NCBI GenBank assembly: GCA_905339295.1 | Contig: CAJPFI010000032.1 | Location: 1-64,000, forward strand | DNA: 64,000 nucleotides | Source of the DNA: Burkholderiales bacterium | GTDB lineage: Bacteria > Pseudomonadota > Gammaproteobacteria > Burkholderiales > Casimicrobiaceae | Direction: 5' to 3' | The notes under the pieces: generated by a model | What the model saw: only the letters and a program-made list of their open reading frames with translations | Databases searched by the model: none | What the model was told of the DNA's origin: nothing | Made by a program: the position numbers and the translations under genes | In this document: positions 56,946-64,000 of the stretch, in pieces | Numbering within the stretch: the stretch's first letter is position 1 | Layout of the letters: each line of letters opens with the position of its first letter

Positions 56946-58088
56946 CTACGTCGGATGCGCGGCGGCCTCGGCGATGACCGGCCGATCGCTCCGGTCGGTC
57001 CCGCCGCCCGATGCGATCACCGCGCCGCCCAGGCAGACGTCGCCGTCGTACAGGACCAGGTACTGGCCCGGCGTCGGCGCGAACTGCGGCGCGTCGAACG
57101 TCGCGCGGAACCCGGCCGGCGTGGCGACGATCTCGCACGCCGCATCCGCCATCCGGTAGCGCGTCTTGGCCGCGAGGCACGCGGGCAGGTCCGGCGCCGC
57201 GCCGGCGATCCAGTGCATCTCGACCGCCTCGACGCGGGTCGCGTGCAGCAGCGGGTGATCGTGTCCCTGCACGACCACGAGCGCGTTCCGCGCGAGGTCC
57301 TTCGCCGCGACGAACCACGGCGACTCCGGACCGCCGCGCACGCCGCCCAGCCCGAGTCCCTGCCGCTGGCCGAGCGTGTAGTACGCGAGGCCGATGTGCC
57401 GCCCCACCTCGCGCCCCTCCGGCGTCACCATCGGGCCGGGCTCCCGCGGAACGTAGCGCGCGAGGAACTCGCGGAACGGCCGCTCGCCGATGAAGCAGAT
57501 GCCGGTCGAATCGCGCTTCGCGTGCGTCGGCAGCCCCGCCTCGCGTGCGATCTCGCGCACGCGGCGCTTGGCGAGGTCCCCGAGCGGGAAATCGACCGGC
57601 GCGAGCTGCTCCTGCGTCAGTCGGTGCAGGAAGTAGGTCTGGTCCTTCGACGCGTCCGCGGCCTTGAGGAGCTCGGCGCGCGCACCCGCGCGTCGCACGC
57701 GCGCGTAGTGGCCGGTCGCGATCCGGTCCGCGCCGAGCGCGAGCCCGTGATCGAGGAACGCGCGGAACTTGATCTCGCTGTTGCACAGCACGTCGGGATT
57801 GGGCGTGCGCCCGGCGCGGTACTCGCGCAGGAACTGCGCGAACACCCTCTCGCGGTACTCGGCGGCGAAGTTCACCGCCTCGAGCTCGATGCCGATCACG
57901 TCGGCGACCGCGGCGGCGTCGACCAGGTCCTCGCGCGACGAGCAGTACGCGTCGTCGTCGTCGTCCTCCCAGTTCTTCATGAAGACGCCGATGACCTCGT
58001 GCCCGGCGCGCTTGAGCAGCAGCGCCGCGACCGACGAGTCGACCCCGCCCGACAGGCCGACGACCACCCGCTCGCGCTTCGCGCTCAT
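56946..58088 (-). CDS. mnmA: tRNA-specific 2-thiouridylase
   Basis: This 380-aa enzyme installs sulfur at U34 of tRNA-Lys, -Glu and -Gln. The PP-loop is GLSGGVDSS (11-19), the catalytic Cys pair is C102 (VLCNSEIKF) and C198 ([12 protein letters not shown]), and the AMP-binding GHYAR precedes. The start overlaps the nudix stop (58085-58088, ATGA). Length is normal for the family. Confidence 0.96.
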   Translation of the reverse strand: MSAKRERVVVGLSGGVDSSVAALLLKRAGHEVIGVFMKNWEDDDDDAYCSSREDLVDAAAVADVIGIELEAVNFAAEYRERVFAQFLREYRAGRTPNPDVLCNSEIKFRAFLDHGLALGADRIATGHYARVRRAGARAELLKAADASKDQTYFLHRLTQEQLAPVDFPLGDLAKRRVREIAREAGLPTHAKRDSTGICFIGERPFREFLARYVPREPGPMVTPEGREVGRHIGLAYYTLGQRQGLGLGGVRGGPESPWFVAAKDLARNALVVVQGHDHPLLHATRVEAVEMHWIAGAAPDLPACLAAKTRYRMADAACEIVATPAGFRATFDAPQFAPTPGQYLVLYDGDVCLGGAVIASGGGTDRSDRPVIAEAAAHPT

Positions 58089-58570
58089 CGCACGTAGAGT
58101 CCGGCGCCCTCGCCGACGACGTCCTGCACGAGGTCGAGGGGCCAGCGCAGGCCGGCCCGGTAGTCCTCGATGCAGCGCAGGACGAGCGGGCTGCGGTGCT
58201 CGTCGCGCCGCGCGACGATCTCGTCGTAGGGCAGCCACAGCGCGCCGACGATGCCCTCGTCGAGCGCGCGTCCCGGCACCGCGGCGATCGGTGTCGCCGC
58301 GTACGCGAAGCGCACGAAGGTTGCGCCGTTGTCGGGCGCCTCCCAGCGATAGACGCCGACGAGCGCGGTCGCCTCGACGTGCCACGCCGCCTCCTCGAGC
58401 GTCTCGCGCGCCGCCCCGGCGGGCGGCGACTCGCCCGGCTCCAGGTGTCCCGCGGGCTGGTTCAGCCGAAGTCCGTTGCGCGTGCGCTCGCGCACGAGCA
58501 GGAACGCGCCGTCGCACTCGACGATCGCGGCGACGGTGACGGCGGGACGGACGGCGGCGATTTCCCTCAT
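58085..58570 (-). CDS. NUDIX hydrolase
   Basis: This 161-aa protein has the Nudix box [20 protein letters not shown] with catalytic Glu residues. It resembles the NudJ-type phosphatases that sit beside mnmA in many proteobacteria and hydrolyse thiamine or nucleoside pyrophosphates. The start is immediately before [17 protein letters not shown]. It is coupled to mnmA by a 4-bp overlap. Confidence 0.9.
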   Translation of the reverse strand: MREIAAVRPAVTVAAIVECDGAFLLVRERTRNGLRLNQPAGHLEPGESPPAGAARETLEEAAWHVEATALVGVYRWEAPDNGATFVRFAYAATPIAAVPGRALDEGIVGALWLPYDEIVARRDEHRSPLVLRCIEDYRAGLRWPLDLVQDVVGEGAGLYVR

Positions 58571-58601
58571 CGGAGGCCGGGATCGCAGGTCGCGGGCAAA
58601 G

Positions 58602-58633
58602 AAAAAGGCAGGGGCCGTTCCGGCGCCCCTGCC
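58602..58633 (-). terminator. Rho-independent terminator of the small exported-protein gene
   Basis: On the reverse strand a GGCAGGGGC/GCCCCTGCC stem (9 bp, 58607-58633) is followed by five T residues (58602-58606), CTTT. It lies 22 bp after the stop of the 121-aa gene and separates it from the nudix-mnmA unit. Confidence 0.85.
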
Positions 58634-58655
58634 CTCGAGTCGAGGAACGCGAGCG

Positions 58656-59021
58656 TTACTGCGTCGCCTTCTTCGCCTCTTCCTTCTGGACCGCCGGGTC
58701 CCTCAGGTTCGGCTTCACGGCCTTCGGCAGGCTCTTGTCGACCTTCGGCGAGCCGGTCGGGTTGTCGGCGGCGACCGCGGCGGCCGTCGTCGACTTGACC
58801 GCCGCCTGCTTCGCGGCCTTGTCCGGCAGCGCCTTCGCCGTGCCCTTCATCGCCTTCGCCTTGGCGGCGCCTTCCGCCGTCGCCGCGCCGGTCGTTTCCT
58901 TCGCCTGCGACTCTGTCACCGACTTGACGGTCGACTGCTTTTCCTTCGCCGTCGCGCCCGCTTGCGCGCCGGCCACGGTCGCGAACGAGGCCGCGATCAG
59001 TGCAACGAGGAGCTTGCTCAT
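58656..59021 (-). CDS. Small exported Ala/Lys-rich protein of unknown function
   Basis: The 121-aa product has a Sec signal peptide (MSKLLVALIAASFATVAGA, cleavage before QAGAT). The mature part is nearly all Ala, Lys, Thr, Glu and Val (for example TTGAATAEGAAKAKAMKG), ending PNLRDPAVQKEEAKKATQ. No cysteine or known domain is present. It should be extended or disordered in the periplasm, and histone-like or cell-envelope roles are speculative. A clear intrinsic terminator follows, supporting a real gene with its own transcript. Confidence 0.7.
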   Translation of the reverse strand: MSKLLVALIAASFATVAGAQAGATAKEKQSTVKSVTESQAKETTGAATAEGAAKAKAMKGTAKALPDKAAKQAAVKSTTAAAVAADNPTGSPKVDKSLPKAVKPNLRDPAVQKEEAKKATQ

Positions 59022-59601
59022 GAATGTTCCCTCAGTAAGTCGTGGTTGTTGTGGTGGTCGGTGCCGGACCCGGAACGCGTCCAACCGAATTTCCTGAAAC
59101 CGGTACAGGCTACGACGTATTGCCCGTGTCCGCAACCCCGCCGCCCCATGGGAAGCCCGGGGCTGCCCGATGGGGACGCGACGTGCGGGTACGGTCGCTT
59201 CGCCGGCTCGTCGCCCGCCGCCGGGATGGCCGCGGCCGGGGCCGCTCCCATCGACGCCGGACCGGACGTCTTCGCCCGCTTCACCCACCCGTGCCGCAAG
59301 GCCGGCGTCGGCAACGCTTCCACCGCCGCCGTGGCGGCCATTGCCGACGCAGACAGCGCCCGCGCGTTGCCGGGCACCGCAGCCGAACCCTCCGACCGGG
59401 CGTACGCCATGACCACGAACGCCGAGGCGATCGGAGCCGTGAAGTGCGTGGTCATTTGCGACGAGTCCCTTTCGGCGCGAGTCGGTGGTCGAAACGGCGC
59501 CTGAGTCCGGTACCGCGGCATTAACGGCCCGCCAGGACGGCGGGTTGACAGCCGCCTTGGTGCCCGCGGGCGACTGTCGCCGAAATACAACAGCCCGCGC
59601 C
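59022..59601. other. Gene-poor stretch between the small exported-protein gene and hda
   Basis: About 580 bp without a convincing gene. A reverse-strand frame (about 59018-59455, MTTHFTAPIASAF...) is open but has no recognisable domain and reads into the leader of the exported-protein gene, so I do not call it. GTTGTTGTGG-like low-complexity sequence lies at 59042-59062. The right end holds the terminator of hda. Confidence 0.5.
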
Positions 59602-59610
59602 TCAGGGCTG
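59583..59610 (-). terminator. Intrinsic terminator overlapping the hda stop codon
   Basis: On the reverse strand CAGCCC (59605-59610) pairs with GGGCTG (59591-59596) and is followed by TTGTATTT (59583-59590). The hda TGA (59602-59604) lies in the loop. The stem is short (6 bp) but the T-rich tail is good for this GC-rich genome. Confidence 0.6.
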
Positions 59611-60294
59611 CGCGGGATCGTCGATCGACCGCTGCAGCCATTCGCGCAGCAGCGGAACGGTGACCGGACGCTTCCGGGCGAGCGAGCGCCGGTCCAGCGC
59701 GGCGAGCGTGGCCACCAGCGTGCGCATGTCGCGCCGCCCGTGCGCGAGCAGGTAGACGATGACGTCGTCGGAGAGCGAGAACCCGCGCGACCTCGCGTAC
59801 GCGGCGAGCGCCGCGGGCTTCTCGTCGTCGGCGAGCGGGAGGATCTCGTAGACCAGCCCCCACGCCAGCCGCGTGCGGACGTCGTCACGGACCGGCACGC
59901 GGGCCGGCGGCGCCGATGCTGCGACGACCAGCGTGCCTCCGCTCTCGCGCAGCGCGTTGTAGAGCGTGAACAGCCGGGCCTGCGCGGCGGCATCGGCCGT
60001 GTCGATGTCGTCGACCGTCAGGAGCGCGCCCGCGTCGGGCGCCGTCGAGGTCAGGTCGGCCGGAGACGCGCAGGCGAGGACTGTGCGCCCGGCGCGTCGC
60101 GCGGCGTCCGCGACCGCCGCGAGCAGGTGCGACTTGCCCACGCCCGGCGTGCCCCACACGACGATGCCGGTTTCCGGGAGCGCGCCCGTCGCGGCACGCT
60201 CGAGCGCGGCGACCGCCTCGGTGTTGCGTCCGGCGACGAACGTGCGAAACGCCTGCGGCTCGGGCGCGACGAGGTCGAAGACCAGCTGTTCCAC
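59602..60294 (-). CDS. hda: DnaA regulatory inactivator Hda
   Basis: This 230-aa DnaA-like AAA+ protein works with the sliding clamp to stimulate ATP hydrolysis on DnaA and prevent over-initiation of replication. The N terminus MEQLVFDL carries the clamp-binding motif (QLVFDL). The P-loop is WGTPGVGKSH (47-56), Walker B is LLTVDDID, and sensor and arginine-finger regions follow. It has no DNA-binding domain IV. It is 7 bp after the perM-like gene, a conserved pairing in betaproteobacteria, opposite purM. Confidence 0.92.
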   Translation of the reverse strand: MEQLVFDLVAPEPQAFRTFVAGRNTEAVAALERAATGALPETGIVVWGTPGVGKSHLLAAVADAARRAGRTVLACASPADLTSTAPDAGALLTVDDIDTADAAAQARLFTLYNALRESGGTLVVAASAPPARVPVRDDVRTRLAWGLVYEILPLADDEKPAALAAYARSRGFSLSDDVIVYLLAHGRRDMRTLVATLAALDRRSLARKRPVTVPLLREWLQRSIDDPAQP

Positions 60295-60301
60295 GGCGAC
60301 G

Positions 60302-61432
60302 TCAGGACGCGCGCGGGTCGTCGCCGTAGAGCGCGCTCCTCCGGTACTCCCTGCGCAGGTGGCGCAGGCCCACGAGCAGCGCGGCGGACACGGGCAGCGC
60401 GAGCAGCACGCCGGCGATGCCGAACAGGCTCCCGAACGCGAGCAGCGCGAAGATCACCGCCAGCGGGTGGAGGCCGATGCGGTCGCCGATGAGCCACGGG
60501 ATCAGCACGTAGTTCTCGAGGATCTGCCCCACCCCGTAGACGGCGACCACGGCGAGGAACCCCGGCAGCCCGTTCCACTGCAGCAGCGCGGCCAGCATGC
60601 CGAGGACGAGGCCGGTCCCGAAGCCGATGTAGGGGATGAAGACCAGAAGCCCGGTCAGGATGCCGATCGGTATGGCGAACTGCAGCCCGGCGATGGACAG
60701 CCCGATCGCGTAGTACAGCGCGAGCGACGCCATGACCGTGCCCTGGCCGCGCAGGAACTCGGCGAGGACCTGGTCGATCTCCGTCGCGATCTGGCGCGTC
60801 GGCCGGCGCCAGCGGCGCGGCACCAGCGCGAACATGCGCCGCCAGATCATGTTCCAGTCGCGCAGGAGGTAGAACATCACGACCGGGATCAGCACGACGT
60901 TGACGATGAGCGAGATGAGGAAGATGCCGCCGGCCTTCAGCCCCGATGCGATGTGCAGCGAGAACGCCTTCGCCTCCTCGATGTGCTCCGCGACGAACTC
61001 GCGCAGCGAGGCGACGTCGGTCGAGATCACGATGCCCAGGTGCTTCTCGAGCCACGGCGTCGCCTCCGCCGCGAAGCGCGCGAACAGGTCCGGCAGCTTC
61101 TTCGCCGCGAGCGCGGCCTCCGCCTGCACGAGCGGGACCAGGACGAGCAGGAGCGCGATCACGGCCAGGCCGAACAGCAGCACGACGAGAAGCGTGCCCA
61201 GCGTGCGGGACAGGCCGCGCCGCTGCATCCTGTCGACCAGCGGCGCGCCGAGGTAGGCGAAGATCGCGCCGACCAGGAACGGCGTGAGCACCGGCCCGAG
61301 GAACTGCAGCGCGAGCACGACGACGGCCGCTGCGCCGACGATCCACAGGTACTGGCGCGGCGTGACCAGCCGGGCCGCCGCGGCGGGCGCCGGGACCGGT
61401 GCGGGCGTCGCTTCGGGGCGGGAGGGTTCCAT
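60302..61432 (-). CDS. AI-2E/PerM family transporter
   Basis: This 376-aa membrane protein has about eight helices and the family signatures LGAPLVDRMQRRGLSRTLG near the start, IPYIGFGTGLVLGMLAALLQWNG in the middle and LIPWLIGDRIGLHPLAVIFALLAFGSLFGIAGVLLALPVSA near the end. The family includes the AI-2 exporter TqsA and Na+/H+ antiporter-like members. The substrate here is unknown. It is coupled to hda and divergent from purM. Confidence 0.9.
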   Translation of the reverse strand: MEPSRPEATPAPVPAPAAAARLVTPRQYLWIVGAAAVVVLALQFLGPVLTPFLVGAIFAYLGAPLVDRMQRRGLSRTLGTLLVVLLFGLAVIALLLVLVPLVQAEAALAAKKLPDLFARFAAEATPWLEKHLGIVISTDVASLREFVAEHIEEAKAFSLHIASGLKAGGIFLISLIVNVVLIPVVMFYLLRDWNMIWRRMFALVPRRWRRPTRQIATEIDQVLAEFLRGQGTVMASLALYYAIGLSIAGLQFAIPIGILTGLLVFIPYIGFGTGLVLGMLAALLQWNGLPGFLAVVAVYGVGQILENYVLIPWLIGDRIGLHPLAVIFALLAFGSLFGIAGVLLALPVSAALLVGLRHLRREYRRSALYGDDPRAS

Positions 61433-61438
61433 TTCCGG

Positions 61439-61444
61439 TAGAAT
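61439..61444 (+). promoter_or_regulatory. -10 box TAGAAT upstream of purM
   Basis: TAGAAT lies in the perM/purM divergent region, giving a predicted start near 61451 and a leader of about 87 nt before the purM ATG. No convincing -35 is present. Confidence 0.4.
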
Positions 61445-61537
61445 TCGCGCGCTCCGCGCTCGGCGGACGGGCGTCGAACTTTACCGCGTTCGCACCGCCC
61501 GCGCCTACTCCGCGCTCCTCCCCGCCTCCCGCGACCG

Positions 61538-62590
61538 ATGCCTCCCGCCGATCCCGCTCCGCCCGCCGGGCTGTCCTACCGCGACGCGGGCGTCGACATC
61601 GACGCGGGCGAGGCGCTCGTCGAGCGCATCAAGCCGTACGCGAAACGCACGATGCGCCCCGAGGTTCTGGCCGGCATCGGCGGCTTCGGCGCGCTCGTCG
61701 AGATCGGCAGACGCTTCCGCGAGCCGGTGCTGGTCGCCGGCACCGACGGCGTCGGCACCAAGCTCAGGCTGGCGTTCACCCTCGACCGGCACGACACGAT
61801 CGGCGTCGACCTGGTGGCGATGAGCGTCAACGACATCCTCGTGCAGGGCGCCGAGCCGCTGTTCTTCCTCGACTATTACGCCTGCGGCAAGCTCGACGTC
61901 GGGCTGGCCGAGCGCGTGGTCAAGGGCATCGCGCACGGCTGCGAGCTCGCCGGTTGCGCGCTCATCGGGGGCGAGACGGCCGAGATGCCCGGCATGTACG
62001 CCGAAGGCGAGTACGACCTCGCCGGCTTCGCCGTCGGCGTCGTCGAGAAAGACCGCATCGTCGACGGGCGCGGCATCGTCGCCGGCGACGCCGTGCTGGG
62101 GCTCGCGTCCTCCGGCCCGCACTCGAACGGCTACTCGCTCGTCCGCCGCATCGTCGCGGAGGCGCGGGCAGACCTCGCCGCGCCGCTCGGACAGGGAACG
62201 CTCGCCGACGCGCTGATGGCGCCCACGCGCATCTACGCGAAGCCGCTGCTCGCCCTGATGCGCGACACGCCGGTCAAGGGCATGGCGCACATCACCGGCG
62301 GCGGCATCACCGGCAACGTCCCGCGGATGCTGCCGCCCGGCGTCCAGGCGCGGCTCGAGCGGGGAAGCTGGACGCGGCCTCCGGTGTTCGACTGGCTCGC
62401 GGAGCACGGACGCGTCGACGGGGCGGAGATGCTGCGCGTGTTCAACTGCGGCGTGGGCATGACCGTGGTCGTCGCATCCGAGCACGAGGCCCGCGCGACG
62501 CGACTCCTCGCCGCGGCCGGCGAGCGCGTCTCGCGCATCGGCACGATCGTGGCGCGTCCCGACGGCGCGCCCGCGGCCATCGTCGCGTGA
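61538..62590 (+). CDS. purM: Phosphoribosylformylglycinamidine cyclo-ligase
   Basis: This 350-aa enzyme closes the imidazole ring to make AIR in purine synthesis. Family motifs are [57 protein letters not shown] and [11 protein letters not shown]. It is complete and of normal length. It is followed after 7 bp by purN, which catalyses an earlier step of the same pathway. Confidence 0.97.
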   Translation: MPPADPAPPAGLSYRDAGVDIDAGEALVERIKPYAKRTMRPEVLAGIGGFGALVEIGRRFREPVLVAGTDGVGTKLRLAFTLDRHDTIGVDLVAMSVNDILVQGAEPLFFLDYYACGKLDVGLAERVVKGIAHGCELAGCALIGGETAEMPGMYAEGEYDLAGFAVGVVEKDRIVDGRGIVAGDAVLGLASSGPHSNGYSLVRRIVAEARADLAAPLGQGTLADALMAPTRIYAKPLLALMRDTPVKGMAHITGGGITGNVPRMLPPGVQARLERGSWTRPPVFDWLAEHGRVDGAEMLRVFNCGVGMTVVVASEHEARATRLLAAAGERVSRIGTIVARPDGAPAAIVA

Positions 62591-62597
62591 CGCGCAC

Positions 62598-63245
62598 GTG
62601 AAGCGCATCACCGTGCTCGTCTCCGGCCGCGGCTCGAATCTGGGCGCGCTGCTCGCCGCGGAGCGCGCGGGCGCGTTCGACGGGAGCGTGACGCACGTGA
62701 TCTCCAGCCGCCCCGGCGCCGGCGCGCTCGACCTCGCGCGCGAGCACGGCGTGTCGGCCGAGGTCGTCGACCACCGGGCGTTCGCGACGCGCGAGGCGTT
62801 CGATTCCGCGATCGTCGCGGCGATCGACCGCTCCGAGCCCGACCTCGTCGTGCTCGCCGGCTTCATGCGCGTGCTGGGCCGCGAGGCCGTGCTCCGATAC
62901 GCGGGGCGGCTCATCAACATCCATCCGTCGCTGCTGCCCGCGTACCCGGGCCTCCATACGCATCGCCGCGCGCTCGCCGACGGGGCGGCGATGCACGGCT
63001 GCACCGTGCACTTCGTCACGCCCGAGGTCGACGTCGGCCCGATCATCGCGCAGACCGCGCTCGCCGTTCGCGACGACGACGACGAGGCGTCGCTCGCCGC
63101 GCGCGTGCTCGAGCTCGAGCACAGGATCCTGCCCGCCGCGGTCGGCTGGTTCTGCGCCGGCAGGCTCGTCATCGAAGGCTCGCGCGTTCACGTTCTCGGC
63201 GACGCCGCGTCGCACGCGGCACGCACGCCGGGGGCGATGCGCTGA
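62598..63245 (+). CDS. purN: Phosphoribosylglycinamide formyltransferase
   Basis: This 215-aa enzyme transfers a formyl group from 10-formyl-THF to GAR. Catalytic residues N107, H109 (INIHPSLLPAYPG) and D145 (EVDVGPII) are present, as is the GAR-binding SGRGSNLGALL (9-19). The start is GTG at 62598 and gives the usual N terminus MKRITVLVSG. It is in an operon with purM. Confidence 0.96.
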   Translation: MKRITVLVSGRGSNLGALLAAERAGAFDGSVTHVISSRPGAGALDLAREHGVSAEVVDHRAFATREAFDSAIVAAIDRSEPDLVVLAGFMRVLGREAVLRYAGRLINIHPSLLPAYPGLHTHRRALADGAAMHGCTVHFVTPEVDVGPIIAQTALAVRDDDDEASLAARVLELEHRILPAAVGWFCAGRLVIEGSRVHVLGDAASHAARTPGAMR

Positions 63246-63284
63246 TGCGCGGAACCCGGACCGCTCGCGCGGCATCGAAGCACG

Positions 63285-64000
63285 ATGGCGTCCCCGATCT
63301 CCCTCCCGCTGCCCGCGGCGCGTCGACCACGCCCGCTCGCCCTCGGCGGAATGCGCGCGCTTGCGGTCGCACTGGCGGCATCGCTCATGCTGCACCTGGC
63401 GGCGACGCTGTGGCCGGTCGAGCCGCCGGAGGTGCCGGAATCGACGGTGCTCACGGCCACGATCACCGAGTTGCCGCCGCCGCCCGTCCCGGCGCCCGCG
63501 CCGCCGGCGGCGAAGGCGAAGCCCAGGCCGAAGCGCGCCGCCCCCCCGGTCGCGCCGCCGACCGCGCCGCCGATCGCGCCGCTGGACGCCATGCCGGTGC
63601 CCGAGCGGATCGTCGAGCCGGAGCTGCCGCCCGCGCTGCTGGCTGCCGACGCGGCGGCGAGCGCCGCCCCGGTGCTCGCGGAGGAGACCGCACCGGCGGC
63701 CCTGCTTTCACCGCCGCCGTCGATCAAGACGCTGCCCGCGCGCGTCGACCTCACGTACCGCGTCTACTACGGGCCAGGCCTGTACATCGGCAACGCGACG
63801 TACCGGTTCGAGCACGCAGGCAACCGCTACCGCATCGCGACGCTCGGCGAGGCGAGGGGGCTGGCCGCGCTCATCCTGCGCGGACAGGGCAGGATCGAGA
63901 GCCGTGGCCTGATCACGCCCGCGGGACTGCAGCCCTGGGAGCTCGTGGTCGAGCGCGGCAGCCGCGACCGGCGCGAGACGGCGACGTTCGACTGGGAATC
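63285..64000 (+). CDS. DUF3108 domain protein, N-terminal part (cut by window edge)
   Basis: The ATG at 63285 opens a frame that runs off the right end (238 codons seen). An N-terminal membrane anchor (about 23-46, MRALAVALAASLMLHLAATLW) is followed by a TonB-like region rich in Pro, Ala and Lys/Arg (about 60-150, with PPPPVPAPAPPAAKAKPRPK). Then comes the start of a DUF3108 domain (DLTYRVYYGPGLYIGNATYRFEH, RYRIATLGEARGLAALIL). The function is unknown. The domain is usually periplasmic and the purMN-DUF3108 order is common in betaproteobacteria. It begins 39 bp after purN. Confidence 0.85.
   Translation, partial: MASPISLPLPAARRPRPLALGGMRALAVALAASLMLHLAATLWPVEPPEVPESTVLTATITELPPPPVPAPAPPAAKAKPRPKRAAPPVAPPTAPPIAPLDAMPVPERIVEPELPPALLAADAAASAAPVLAEETAPAALLSPPPSIKTLPARVDLTYRVYYGPGLYIGNATYRFEHAGNRYRIATLGEARGLAALILRGQGRIESRGLITPAGLQPWELVVERGSRDRRETATFDWE

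Noticed and set aside
59018-59455. Possible gene on the reverse strand (MTTHFTAPIASAF...)
   Set aside because: No domain, no clear ribosome-binding site, low-complexity C terminus, and it overlaps the leader of the small exported-protein gene.

Overview
The window is a GC-rich bacterial chromosome segment, most likely from a betaproteobacterium (Burkholderiales or a relative). Supporting this are the tRNA-Tyr/Gly/Thr-tuf order, the pstSCAB-phoUBR operon, and the metG/mrp/dcd, uvrA-MFS-ssb, nudix-mnmA and hda-perM/purMN neighbourhoods. I see no insertion sequences, phage genes, integrases, rRNA or CRISPR. Both ends cut a gene: tuf on the left and a DUF3108 gene on the right.

0-1 kb: start of tuf behind three tRNA genes, with a clear promoter upstream of tRNA-Tyr. 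1-9.1 kb: an iron-dependent hydroxyacid-oxoacid transhydrogenase homologue converges on a complete phosphate-starvation operon (pstS-pstC-pstA-pstB-phoU-phoB-phoR) with a Pho box upstream of pstS. 9.1-13.3 kb: an orphan DmsC/SoeC-type membrane anchor and a DUF2868/DUF3482 GTPase pair.

13.3-30.9 kb: an island for dissimilation of C2 sulfonates. Sulfoacetaldehyde acetyltransferase (xsc) and phosphate acetyltransferase (pta) form the common lower pathway. One upper branch (IclR regulator, GMC dehydrogenase, TRAP transporter) fits isethionate. The other (MocR/TauR regulator, taurine:pyruvate-type aminotransferase, alanine dehydrogenase, TauABC transporter) fits taurine. A candidate IclR operator, candidate TauR direct repeats and a second IclR gene suggest separate control of the branches. 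No sulfite oxidase or exporter is seen nearby.

31-42.7 kb: AsmA protein, a large Orn/Lys/Arg decarboxylase, an inserted MFS-DUF1326-DUF2182 group, dcd, mrp and metG. 42.8-50 kb: six genes for a hydrogenase-4-like membrane complex (HyfB, C, E, F, G, I). Its large subunit lacks all four Ni-Fe cysteines, so it is an energy-converting-hydrogenase-related (Ehr) complex rather than a hydrogenase. It ends in two tandem arrays of one palindromic core, with periods of 22 and 35 bp and opposite orientation, followed by a Tat-exported beta-carbonic anhydrase.

51.4-64 kb: housekeeping genes (GNAT, uvrA, MFS, ssb, mnmA, nudix, a small exported Ala/Lys-rich protein, hda, perM, purM, purN, DUF3108). A recurring feature is a strong GC hairpin directly after each of the three substrate-binding-protein genes (pstS, the TRAP receptor gene, tauA) and before the membrane-component genes.
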